A stretch of 64,000 nt of DNA from Halichondria panicea (lineage: Eukaryota; Porifera; Demospongiae; Suberitida; Halichondriidae): NCBI RefSeq assembly GCF_963675165.1, contig NC_087382.1:4193963-4257962 (forward strand), written 5' to 3'. Positions 36,667-48,100 of the stretch are shown one piece after another; within the stretch, counting starts at the first letter, position 1, and each line of letters begins with the position of its first letter. Both the position numbers and the translations under genes were made by a program. Below the pieces are notes generated by a model that saw only the letters and a program-made list of their open reading frames with translations, was not told the origin of the DNA and ran no database searches.

Positions 36667-39447
36667 ATGAACCGATGCTGTACAAAGTTATTCCTCGTAA
36701 TATTTGCCTTAATTAATTCTCCTTGTTCTCTGCAACGGTGTCACTGGTAAGTCCAAAAACTAATATACAAAAACGAGCTTTAATTTCTAGGCTACTGCTT
36801 GATAGATGATCTATATTTTTTTCTATTCCAGCCGGTAGTTTTGTTTCTGTGCCTGAAAATGTGACTGTTTATTCTGGGGAAATGGCAAGACTTACATGTA
36901 AGGTAACTCAGAGTGGACAGAGCGGACTCTACTGGCTGATTACTGAGGAGCGTTTGCTACCAAGTAATCTCCCAGACTTCTATCAAGCAAGTAGATATAT
37001 CTGGAGTCCTGAAGGATTTGATGACCCATACACAACTTCCATAGCTTTGGAGATGATTGGAATATCTGAAACCGATAATACATCAGTGGAGTGTATAGGA
37101 CATTATTCGAATGCAGGATACATTCTCAGTGATAAAGTGTACCTAAGGGTACAAGGTAAAAATAGTTATAAGTACATGTACGTGTATATTTCGAGGTCCT
37201 GGTTAAGCATGTAGATCTACCGCACCCACGAATTTAATATCGTATGCTGCTGCTATTCCGCGAAAGTTTATATCCTTGAAATATACCCGCTATATGGTAT
37301 ATAGACACTAGTTGATAAGATCTATATGGAAAGTACATGGGAAAAGTGCCTCAGAGCAGGTATACTATGGGACTTAGTATACTAGTATTCTGTTGTCAAG
37401 TAATTGTATTGTAGTCAAGCCTCGAGGGCAAGGTTTGCGCGTGTGCACTAGATCTAGACACTGTTCTGTCGGTGTCCATGTGATTTACAAGCCCTCAGCC
37501 ACCCTCGCTATACACTCGGGATATTAAATCAGTGCCCATAGACAAAACAGTGTCTAACTACTATGTATAGGCGGACCATAACAAGTATGTGGAGCTAGAG
37601 CTTTATCTAGAAATGATTACCATGGACAGTGGAGTCATCTTTTAGCTTGTAGAAGTTGGTCTATATAAGTTTGTATCAGCACAATACACGAGAAATCGAG
37701 AGATTCTCTTAAAAATAGGGCTCCGAAAATGGTGTTCGTTTCAGTATTGCTACTGTTATTTTCCGGCAGGCGTTCATTTCCAAGGAGAGCATAACTTTTA
37801 CTATCTGCTGTTTATTTCGTACAAAGTACAAAAAATGATAACCATGCATGTCACTTGTGTGAATTAAAAGAAAAAAACGACATAAGTGTTCACTAAACAA
37901 CCTCTGATATTAGATTTGTTGCTCGTGTCACATTGTAGGAATTCTCAATGCTCCAAGTAATCTGGCAAGCTCTGCGGTAATCAATGACTCAGTGCTGATA
38001 ACCTGGACTCCTCCCTCTACTCTGCCGGGTACTACCATGAGCTTCACAGTCAACGCATCAGTCGAAGACCACTCAGAAACCTTTACTACCTCTCAACACG
38101 ACTTCCTTATCAGCCTATGTGATCTTGGTGTTAGCGGTTGTTACTCCAATTGTGAGCTGAGTGTGTCTGTGAGAAGTATCAACCAAGCTGGTGAAGGAGA
38201 ACCAACATCCATCACTGTTCCTGTCCAACCGTTCTTATGTGATGGAGCTGAACATGGTATAATATGTACATTTATGCAGTGTATTGTCATTGACTTTGTT
38301 CCTCTTAATTGTGCGTGTCTGTGCAGATAGACCAGGACTCCCTACAGACCTTGTAGCCAGTGCTCTGGACGACTCTCTATCTGTGTCTTGGTCACGCCCC
38401 TCCTCCAGTCACCCCATTTCCCACTATAGTGTGGATGTATGGGATACTCAGACAGAGTCCCTAATAGCCAATGGAACTGAAATTACTGATCTGCAGTATA
38501 CACTGGAGTACATGGCTGTGGGCATAGATACATGCAATAGAAGTTATAACGTTGTAATCAGTGTTTGTGGGGTGAATGTTGCTGGTAAAGGCAAGACTGC
38601 AAACACAACTATGGCAATACAACAAAACATGCAGTCGTGTCCTACTACTTCTGGTAATATCTTTGGCTATAATATTGTACATAATTCCCTGAATTGTTTA
38701 TGCCAGATTGTGGTAATCTTGATCTGTTATAGAATTAAGCATTGAGTTTTCTGGTACATACGTATGTATATACAAGGTACTTTGCCCATTAATATGTATA
38801 CTTAAATTCAAATAGTTAATTTTCATTTGTCTTTCTCATACAGTTGTAGAAAGTGTCACAACTCCACAAGTATCTGCCTCAACCCATTCGCCACATCATT
38901 TCCCCCAAGGTTTGTTGTGTCTGTATTATTGGCTGGTTAATATACACAAAACTTAGTGTATGTATTGACTCTTTGTTCTTTGAACTACAGATCTAGTGCC
39001 ACACCTCATGCCAATTGTTGCTGGTGGTGTAACAGCCGTAGTACTACTGATGATTTTGGCAGGTATACTGATAATAATTGTGTATAATTATAGCCTCCTT
39101 GCAATTGTCTCTTACTCAATTTAAACATTCTCCAGTTACTGTTGCAGTATGTATTTGTGTGAAAAGAAGAAACAAGATAGATGGTAAAGTTGCCGGCAAC
39201 ACTGTAATCCTATGAAATGTTTGCTTCCAACTTATTTTTTGCAGATGATTCTAAACGATCATCCTTTGAGACTGGAAAGAATCCATCATACGGATATTCC
39301 CCTCCTCTAACAAAGAATCCATGTTATGAAAAACCGCATCAGTACGAGTCAATTGACCCAGTTTACAGTACCGTAACTGAGGTTAAAGTTCAACCACACC
39401 CAACGGGTGTACCTTCCCAATTATACCCGGCTCATGAGAATGCGTAG
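36667..39447 (+). CDS. Ig-FN3-FN3 transmembrane receptor with tyrosine-motif tail
   Basis: Eight exons: 36667..36746, 36839..37155, 37939..38256, 38327..38653, 38844..38909, 38991..39062, 39136..39183, 39245..39447, total 476 residues, frame kept throughout; most junctions are phase 1, one domain per exon. A signal-peptide exon is followed by an Ig domain (LTCKV, LYWLIT, SVECIGHYS), two FN3 domains (LITWTPP, SVRSINQAGEGEP; SVSWSRP, VCGVNVAGKGKT), a short stalk, a membrane segment (IVAGGVTAVVLLMILA into VTVAVCICV) and the basic stop KRRNK. The tail holds HQYESI and VYSTV three residues apart, plus two further tyrosines. The YxxI/V pair resembles tyrosine signalling motifs, but its spacing is shorter than in an ITAM. 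The exon-2 acceptor at 36838 was chosen because the preceding AG would give a stop. The ligand is unknown. Confidence 0.84.
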
Positions 39448-41725
39448 TACAACAAAACACAGAATTAACTGGCAGAATGGCCCAAACACAATAGCTTTTA
39501 TATTATAGCTGATTAACTCAAGTTTGTCACTTACAGCGGAACTGTTGCCATGTCATACCTAGAAGCCCTATAATACTCTCACTATCTTGTAATTTGATGT
39601 AATTAGACACATGCAGTGTATTATTATCTGTGACATAATAAGAAACTGCCCATATAAGGAAACAACAACTATTACGTGTATAGCACTCAGTTGGGGGGGG
39701 GGTTCAAAATCTTGATAGCATTGTGACAAGTGACAATAATTATGTACCGTATAGCGGGTATATTTTGAGGGTATAAATGTTTTAGTGTGGTTTTCGTATT
39801 AGGCATGAACCGCGAAAATGTATATACACAGAACACTAATGTATACAGTCTGGTATCACTGTGTTCATGTTGCTAGCCTACCGGTATTATTGCATGTACA
39901 TAACATAACATAACTGTGGGGAGGGGGCCAGTGTGCATGTGTTTACGGGGGACCCGGAGTGAGGGGGGGGGGCAGAATGGTAAAATGGTATAGCTATGGA
40001 GTCTTCCTAAGAATTGAGGTGAACAACTTTGTTTTACCACAACTACACATGTCATCTGTTTGTGGTGCATGCATGACACAACACAGCCAACAAATAATAT
40101 AGGGGCGTGGTGCAACAACATTGTGTGTGTGGGAGGTGGATATTTAAAATTCATTACCAATAATCATGGACAGTATTGATCACCGTACTAAAGACTTCAG
40201 TAAAGTGGGAGCAAAAAAATAATTATAGATATTCACAATTAGAGGTCACATTAATTGTTGAACTGAACATTGGCTATAATTAAAACAAGTCCTCTCGCTT
40301 CATTTAATTCAGTGGTCACTGTATCAACTATGTGTGTCCAAACTTCTCTCTAGGGAATTTCCTTAATTGCTTCTCCCAGGGATTTCTGTAATATGTGCAT
40401 GTATGAATCAGATTTCTGTGTCAATAAACAATAAGCAATGGTTTCTTGCTTATCAGCATTATTCACCATGCAGTCATGCAATGTATTCGTTACAAAGGAT
40501 ATACAGTCAAAAGTGTCTCATTGTACACTTGCTTATCAATTCTCACAATTCTTAGTATCAGTGACATCATAATGTACTTTTAACCGGCCATGTTGACAAT
40601 TGAAAATAAACGTTACTTTTCTTCATTATTATGCAATGCCATAATTATATAACAGGTTTCTCACACAATTAGAACAATAATTATTGTGAAGAAGTCTATA
40701 TACATGTGAGAATCTCTATGCCTTGATAGCAATGGGTTTGCTGAGAATCTCACCATGCATGTAGCAGTTGCAGCACTGTTTACATGCACATAGTGCAAGG
40801 GATGTTATTACGTTACGTATAATTATATACTCATCATTACAACTGCATAATATAATTTGCACATTGCAGTGTCAGTTAGCGAATTACAACAAGAGTTTCT
40901 TGCACACACAACTAATGATACAAAATCCACCATTTAGACGGTCTACTCTCTCCTCAGCCTCGATTCCAGGCCACATTATAATACGTATTTTAATCCTACT
41001 ATCTCCTGAGTGAGGTATTGCTCTCACTGCATGGGTGGAGCAACAATTCAGCTTCATGGGTGGAGAGATGTATACAGACTCACCATGCATCCATCAAACA
41101 AACTGTGAAGCGTCATGCTGTATATGTACTATGGTGGTGAGGGATTTATGGCAACGTAAATCAACTCGCCCTCGGGCGTTGCACTGAATGTAATAATAGC
41201 TACCCAACGTTCACTGTTATAAGTGAGTACCAGGCATATTAGAATCTATTTTATGATATCATTGATGACAGAGCATGCACATAGGGACCTAACCCTAACC
41301 TTATTATCTAGCTGAGGTGTGTGATGGGCGTTCTAGTGAATCTAACAATGCACATAGAGCAGCATTCACCAGTTGTTCTCCTAACCGTTATAAAAGCGAA
41401 AACTCGGCCTGGGATCGAGGCTACATTCACCCCACGTTAAGCAGGGGCAAAACTAACTTTTTACTGTAATGACCTTAGGCTTATCGTAAATAGGAAATGA
41501 TCATGAATTTATAAAGCAATGATTAGTTTTTTGTCACCTTCAAAGATGGCCTACAAGTTTCATTTTTCAACTACTGTCTCATCCGTGAGGTACTAGATCT
41601 ATTTCTAAAAATTCACATTTACAAATATAAGTAGTCTGAAATTATGCATGCATGATGGATAGATGATAACAATGTCATGGAAAGCTGAATTACTGTTGTA
41701 AGCCAAGAAGTATTGTCGATTTAAG
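39448..41725. other. intergenic region with MITE fragments
   Basis: This is the gap between two convergent receptor genes. It holds a MITE fragment at 39745-39826 (TACCGTATAGCGGGTATATT), G-runs near 39690 and 39965, and copies of a short dispersed palindromic motif near 40958 and 41400. The part 40310-40480 recurs in diverged form at about 45150-45260. I see no coding region. Confidence 0.6.
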
Positions 41726-43767
41726 TCACACAATTTCTTCGTAAATGTGCAGTTCGTTATCAGAATTGCATCCATATGCATCATTAACTTTCATTGGTAA
41801 ACTTATGCCGTAGGCTTCATTTTCTCGCAGATTCACATTTTGATGTTCATTTGATCGCTGTCTCTTTTTTACAATCACAAGTATTTTGATGATTGCAACT
41901 GACACTCCTGCATTATGAATGAGACTAAAAATGTTTTGGCGGCATAATAGAAGTACATACCACATATTTGTGCTATTACAGCAGCAACAGGAGCAATCAC
42001 AGTCCACATAATTTCCGAATCTGTATCTGAATATGCATGCATGGTGTAATATATTATGACAGCGTAGTTGACGTTGGATACATACATACCCTGAGTAGTC
42101 CCGGTCGTAGTTTCCGTAGTTGCTTTTCTGGTGAATATATACATATCCTGAGTAGTCCCGGTCGTAGTTTCCGTACTTGTTTCTCTGGTGGATACATACA
42201 TACCCTGAGTATAGTCCCGGTCGTAGTTTCCGTAGTTGTTTCTCTGGTGGATACATACATACCCTGAGTAGTCCCGGTCGTAGTTTCCGTACTTGTTTCT
42301 CTGGTGGATACATACATACCCTGAGTAGTCCCGGTCGTAGTTTCCATACTTGTTTCTCTGGTGGATACATACATATCCTGAGTAGTCCCGGTCGTAGTTT
42401 CCGTAGTTGTTTCTCTGATGGATACATACATATCCTGAGTAGTCCCGGTCGTAGTTTCCGTAGTTGAGGGTTTTGTGCTCGGTCTGGTTGTTTTAATAGT
42501 TGTAGTGCCTAATGGATAAGTGATATTATTATAGTATTCACTGACTGCATTGCTCCATTCATACCTGCATCAGGGGTAGTGGGTATGACTGTACCTGTTC
42601 GGTCTTCAGTCACATGAAATAGAGATTACATTACATATGAAGCAAATGCACACCTGCATCATGCGTGTGCACAACTTGTGTAAAGAATCATGCAGTGAAC
42701 GTTTAGTGCCTCGAAAATAACCAGCTATTATGGTAAGTTACATTATAGAAGTGCAATAAATAGTGCAATATGTCTATATACGAGCTCTTCAACATACCCT
42801 GTTCATCGGTTAATTGAAGAAGAATCAATAAAGTTTGCTGACTATGAATAACCCGGCTACCATCAGATGACATTGTCAGCGCTAAATATTTCACTCGAGT
42901 ATTATTGTTGAACTTGCTTGGATTAGGAATATATATGTTGATCTGTCTATTTGTGATTCGTTCAATCCATATATTTGTCTTATTATCGTACCTACACTGA
43001 TGATAATATAATGAAGGCCTTTCACAATTTGAATCTGAACATAATTGTATATCAACAATGTTAGCGATGTCATTTACGATACAGCTAGCAAATCCCATTT
43101 GTTGAGTTGATCTAATAGTATAGCTACTCTCAGGACAGAGAACGAAATCTGCATGTAAAATAATGTATATAATTATGTAACAGTAACACAATTACTCTAT
43201 ACTATATATAATACATACCACAGAATACTGAGAACAAATGAACACTCTTCTCTCAAATTGGTGTCAACTGTCAACACACCAAAATTAACGAATAAGAAAT
43301 TACCACAATTGCGTCAGCATACCGGGTATATTTCGAGGGTATATGCATGTTTGTGGTTTTCGCGGATTAAGCATGTACCGCAAACATTTATAACTGTGAT
43401 TGAAATATAATATCGCATGCTGCAAAAGGCTGCTATTTCACGAAAATCAAGTCCACGAAAACCTTTCTAAAGGCATTTCCACGAAAATTTATATACCCTC
43501 GAAATATACCCGCTACACGATAACTTATAGGTGTGCAATGTCTGGATATAACAGGAGCAAATCCTCTAAACTATGTATGTACATTGCATGCATGCATGCT
43601 CATGCACACATAAAAAACTCACAATCTTCACAGCCCTCTGTGGTAGAAAAATTATTCCAGCCTTGAAATGGCCCGATTAAGCTATAGTACAACTCTCGTC
43701 TTGAGCGATACAGTAACAAGTTAGAGACTGCATGAAAGAGAAAAACACTCTGACACTGCATCACCAT
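41726..43767 (-). CDS. transmembrane receptor with cysteine-rich domain, repeat stalk and tyrosine tail
   Basis: Minus-strand exons: 43623..43767 (or an alternative signal exon 44069..44113, MAKFYAYILAILSFK), 42798..43148, 42565..42603, a stalk exon from 42508 down to 42263 (or 42320), 41961..42020 and 41726..41907, total about 340 residues. The 117-codon exon encodes the cysteine-rich domain (FVLCPESSY, ASCIVND, LCSDSNCE, HQCRY, INIYIPNP). The stalk is a Thr-rich 19-residue repeat. The membrane segment spans two exons (TVIAPVAAVIAQICG, VSVAIIKILVIV) and is followed by KKRQR. The tail holds ENEAYGISL and ends HIYEEIV. Exon 1 at 44069 cannot be joined to the acceptor at 43727 without a frameshift; starting at 43767 avoids this but gives a poor signal peptide, so the 5' end is uncertain or damaged. 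Confidence 0.62.
42090..42470 (-). repeat. 57-bp coding minisatellite with a splice donor in several units
   Basis: About seven units encode MYVSTRETSTETTTGTTQG-like stalk repeats. Several units contain CAGGGTATGT, a good splice donor (exon ends at 42320, 42263, 42204 or 42090). The unit near 42211 has a two-base insertion that shifts the frame of everything downstream of it. Confidence 0.88.
43318..43522. mobile_element. MITE of the TACCGTATAGCG family in a receptor intron
   Basis: The left part reads ACCGGGTATATTTCGAGGGT, and the right part CTCGAAATATACCCGCTACA is its complement. It lies in the intron between the first and second exons of the receptor gene at 41726-43767. Confidence 0.75.
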
Positions 43768-44442
43768 AGTAAACTAAACTATAATAAAGCTCGGCTATAG
43801 GTTGTGAATCACCAGTATATATATAAAATGTCTATAGTCTGTTAAGTCAGCATCTTATACAATGCTACCCAATCTATAAACTGCTCTGTTTATATGTGCC
43901 ATAATTATGGCAGCCAGTTCATGCAACTCTCATGTGCTGTAGAAGCTATTATACAATTATATGTAGTGAATAGTTAACCTCGTGCAGTCTGCTAGATCAC
44001 ATAGGTATACAAGTATAATTATAGATCTATATAATAATTATGGTCATATAATTATAGTATAAGCTTACCTTAAAAGACAGTATTGCCAAGATGTATGCAT
44101 AAAACTTCGCCATCGGGCTAGCTTGATAATGCAACACTAAGGTGTTTTGCACAAGTTTTAAAGTTGGGTAATTTTGGTTGAGCTTTCCTAAAAAACTTAG
44201 CTATGTGTATCTAGATCTAATTGCATGTAGTTAGCAAAATATAGAAATCTGAAGTGCATGGACTCAATTGACAATTTCTATATTTTACTGCTAGACTATA
44301 ACATAATTATAGTGCTGTGTCTGGCAGGCATTGTGTATAAAGCCTTATAAGTTTTCACTTGAGTCTTACTAAATTTAGCTAGTGCATGCATGGTATAATA
44401 TACATTTAGGTAAAAACTACAATAGCACCATACTTTAATTTT

Positions 44443-45360
44443 TAGTTCCAACTTGTTTTGCACAAGATTCTAAAACAATTATCCATTGCATGCATGAGAC
44501 TGGAAAGAATCCATCATATACGGAGATCCTCCTCCTCTAACAAAGAATCCATGTTATGAAGAGCTGCCACATTTGTATGAGTCAATTGACCCAGATTACA
44601 TGCTAAGGTTGTATACAAGCACTCAGTTGAGGGGCTCAAAATCCTAATAGTACAGCACTATGCAGTACTGTGTGCATGTGTGTATGCATATGTGCATGCA
44701 GGCTACCGATGGCCCCAGAGATTGAAGACCGATATAGAGGAACCGGGATATAGGGTCAGCTATGGAGATCAGTGGCTGCATGTGCAAGTATGTGTGTGCA
44801 TGTGTATGTGTGTGTGCATAATGTCATAAACAGAAAACTATACATACTTGCAAAGTGCTGGCGCATGTACATAGCTATAATATGACACAGCGAACGAAGC
44901 TATACGTTTTGCAACCACACAACGGTTATGGGGGACACAGTTAAAATTCTATATGCACCTCATGCTCATAATCATTATAGGCACATGTCAGAGGTATTGC
45001 ATGTGATCCCCGTTTCATGAGTATAATAATAATTATAGCATTCGTCATGCTTTCGTATACAAAATTAATATTCACTTTCATTGATATAAGATTGATACAC
45101 CAAAACATTTAGGCAGAATTATAATCGGTATAAAGAGTCATCAAACTTCTCTCCAGGGAATTGCTTCTCCCAACGATAATGTACGGGCATGTATGAATCA
45201 GATTTCCAGGTAAATAATAAACAATCAACAATGGTTTTCTTGCTTATCAGCAATATTCACCGTAAATATGTTCATATAATATAATAAACAGTCAACAGTC
45301 AACAGTCAGTATTGTGCGCACAAACAGTTCTTAGTAATTATGACATAACTAAGATTGATT
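44443..45360 (+). pseudogene. decayed duplicate of the Ig-FN3 receptor tail exon and 3' flank
   Basis: 44470-44600 matches the last exon of the gene at 36667-39447 (GAGACTGGAAAGAATCCATC, ACAAAGAATCCATGTTATGA, GAGTCAATTGACCCAG) with several indels and stops. Further on, 45150-45260 matches 3' flank near 40340-40460 (ATGAATCAGATTTC, TTGCTTATCAGCA). The upstream domains are absent. It indicates an old segmental duplication of a receptor gene plus its flank. Nothing else was recognised in 44114-45791. Confidence 0.8.
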
Positions 45361-45791
45361 GACTCACATCAGAGACCTGCAACATGAAATGCTGACAAAT
45401 TCTTAATTAATTTCCAAAATGCCTTCTTTTCGGCAGTATAATAGTTAGCTTGATAGAAGTATATATACCAGGGCATCCTGTACAGGGATCACCCCTACAC
45501 ACATTCATGCACACCCTCACACCGTCACACCTCATCCCAATACCTTACACGGCTCGTCCCCCCTGATATACATGTGAGTATATACGTCATTATATATGCA
45601 TGATGGGAGGGTTAAGGGTTACAACCTAACTATAGGTCTATCTAAAATAATAATTCTATCGCATGCAGCAAATTATTATGAAAAGTGGAGGTATACACTG
45701 AAACAGATGTGCATGTGATTGATTTGTATTTAGCTAAGTACTGAACAGTACTTCTTGGACTATAATTATGTATGAGCGTGCATGCTTCATT

Positions 45792-48033
45792 CTATGCAGT
45801 TCCATGGGCTTCAAGTTCCACTCGACTTTCAAGTACAATTTCTTCATAGATGTGCTGTTCTTCATTGGAACTGCAGCCATATGCATTATTGATTTTCATT
45901 GATAAACGTATGCCATAGGCTTCATTTTCTTCCAGGTCTACATCAGGATCTTGATGAGGAGTTGACCTCCATTGTTGCTTCTTTATTATCAAGAGCACTA
46001 TGATCAATGTAGCTGACGCACCTATACAGATTGAAAGAGATCTGTAACTATTAGCAGTTTTACAGTATAAATATATAAGGCATCATATCTCGCTCGTACC
46101 CAATGTAAAAGCTATTACAGCAGGAGTTGTAACAGCAGCAATCGTAATTATCACGTCTGAATCTGCATGAGTAAATCAGTGTTGCCATAATAATATACAA
46201 TGCAGTGCAGGTGTATATATATATATATATATACCAGATTGTGTATGTCTAGTTGTCACAGATCCACTAGTACTCGGTGCCATGGATTCACTGGTAATCA
46301 GGGTCACAGATCCACTAGTACTCGGTGCCACGGATTCACTGGTAGTCAGGGTCACAGATCCACTAGCACTCGGTGCCACGGATTCACTGGTAGTCAGGGT
46401 CACAGATCCACTAGTACTCGGTGCCACGGATTCACTGGTAGTCAGGGTCACAGATTCACTAGTACTCGGTGCCACGGATTCACTGGTAGTCAGGGTCACA
46501 GATCCACTAGTACTCGGTGCCACGGATTCACTGGTAGTCAGGGTCACAGATCCACTAGTACTCGGTGCCACAGATTCACTGGTAGCCAGGGTCACAGATC
46601 CACTAGTACTCGGTGCCACGGATTCACTGGTAGTCAGGGTCACAGATCCCGGTTCATTATTCCCTATATATATACACGGGTGACTATATATACTGTAATA
46701 TACATAGTACAACTACCTGTCACCAATAATCCGGGATAGAGCAGCTTGTATTTACTCACTATAATTATACTTCTGACTTAGGTCAACCCTATACACAGCT
46801 TCGGTTCCAGGCCAATTTTTCTTGAAAAATCGGGCCGGGGCCGAGGCTAGGTCAACCCAATCTCTACTATAATTATATAAGCATGCAAGAATGCCTAGGA
46901 TTCCAGCCTAGATTAAACGACTTGCGTAAGCATGGTATTGAATTAAGAGCAAAAGAAAATAATAGATACATCACCCTCATTAATTTTTAGTCAGCATGCA
47001 GCTGTAAATATAGGATAACCTTATAATAATTATAGCCTAGACCCATGCATATATATAGCTGGTGGTTTGCACACTTAATTGTACAACTACGTGTAAATTT
47101 CATCATACATAACTATATGGAACTTACCGTATCTGACAATAAAATTAAAACGCTCTAGCTCTTTCATCATTAAAAATGTGGTCCCTGTGTACTATGCATT
47201 GAATCGAAATTTCACAACTATTTATCACATTGTAGTTCTCAATGTACACAGTTACATGTCGGTTAAAGTCTGTCACAGGTCTTACATACACTATATTAAT
47301 GCCTGGAATAGTAGTACTGCTCTGAAAACAACGGCTTAATCCTATGTTGTTAAATATAGCTCCTGGGCCACAACCACAGCCACATTCAGCTGTTCTCACA
47401 GAAACTGCTGCTCTTTCCTCTGCTTGGCATGTTACAAACAGAACATTACTATCGACGCCAATGGCTTGATTCACAACTTCCATCGGAGGGCAAAGTTTCA
47501 AGTCTGTAATAAAGAGCCATGGCAAGTAACCTAAGGAAGAATCAGATGCAATGGCAGTGTAGTAAATTATAAAATTATGGTGAGAAATCTCAGTATATTG
47601 GTAGTGGAGAGGGAAGTACTTATAATTATTAAATATAATTATTATTATAAGCCATAATTACTAGTCAACCAGTCAATAACTGTAACATATGGCCCACTGT
47701 AAGCAACGATTGGCGCAAGAAGATGCATGGATCCCATAAAAATGTAGCCGAACCTCCTGTACTGATATATAAGATAAAACTCACTCTGCTGAGTCCCCTG
47801 CTGACACTGATTTGTAGACTTGTTTATCGCACCAGTAAGACCAATCAGTTCATTTCCATTGCACAACAGCTCCTGTCCATGAACGGTAGAAACGTAAGCT
47901 AGTAGATCTACCTGTAGCCAATAGAACGTATGGTATAAATCTAATCATCAGCACATGATAAGAAAACAAATATACATCAATATAAATTTACTGAAGCAAA
48001 TAGTAGCAGCAGGTCTATTATTAATGTTGCCAT
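45792..48033 (-). CDS. transmembrane receptor, cysteine-rich domain, Ser/Thr repeat stalk, tyrosine tail (one-base frameshift)
   Basis: Minus-strand exons: 47992..48033, 47785..47911, 47128..47503, 46235..46663, 46100..46162, 45792..46021. The signal peptide MATLIIDLLLLFAS is followed by a linker with CNGNEL, then the cysteine-rich domain (LKLCPPM, FVTCQAEE, CGCGCGPG, SRCFQSS, CEISIQC). The stalk is a 16-residue repeat (VTLTTSESVAPSTSGS), in frame over about eight units. A membrane segment (IAAVTTPAVIAFTLG, ASATLIIVLLII) is followed by KKQQW and a tail with ENEAYGIRL and HIYEEIV. It is the closest relative of the gene at 41726-43767. The domain exon is one base too long to stay in frame: a stop follows a run of five A (plus strand 47172-47176) while the next frame stays open to the donor. 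This is either an assembly error, a recent pseudogene, or a truncated secreted product. Confidence 0.65.
46250..46650 (-). repeat. 48-bp coding minisatellite (receptor stalk)
   Basis: About eight units of 48 bases encode SVAPSTSGS and VTLTTSE alternately in the minus strand. The array is a multiple of three and stays in frame through the whole 429-base stalk exon. Units are nearly identical, so length polymorphism is likely. Confidence 0.92.
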
Positions 48034-48100
48034 TAGCTGTATAGAGTTAACAATTATTCTAACTGCAGTAAGCGCAGCGACACCGTTGCACGATATTTGC

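Noticed and set aside
36667-36840. First AG before the Ig exon as acceptor (CCAG at about 36832)
   Set aside because: It gives an in-frame TAG; the AG six bases later keeps the frame open.
39321-39378. Canonical ITIM or ITAM in the receptor tail
   Set aside because: The residue two before each tyrosine and the spacing of the two YxxI/V motifs do not fit the consensus, so it is described only as a related motif.
41726-42427. A single 233-residue minus-strand protein with MYPPEKQ repeats
   Set aside because: It reads the stalk minisatellite in the wrong frame and runs through an intron; only its last part is the true tail exon.
42090-42470. CRISPR-like array at the 57-bp repeats
   Set aside because: Direct tandem units without spacers; they encode a receptor stalk.
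46235-46663. CRISPR-like array of regular repeats
   Set aside because: The units are contiguous with no unique spacers, in a eukaryotic coding exon.
46200-46739. Plus-strand frames of 133-179 residues with HRSTSTRCHGFTG-like repeats
   Set aside because: They are shadows of the 48-bp minisatellite; the minus-strand frame has splice sites and joins in phase to neighbouring exons.
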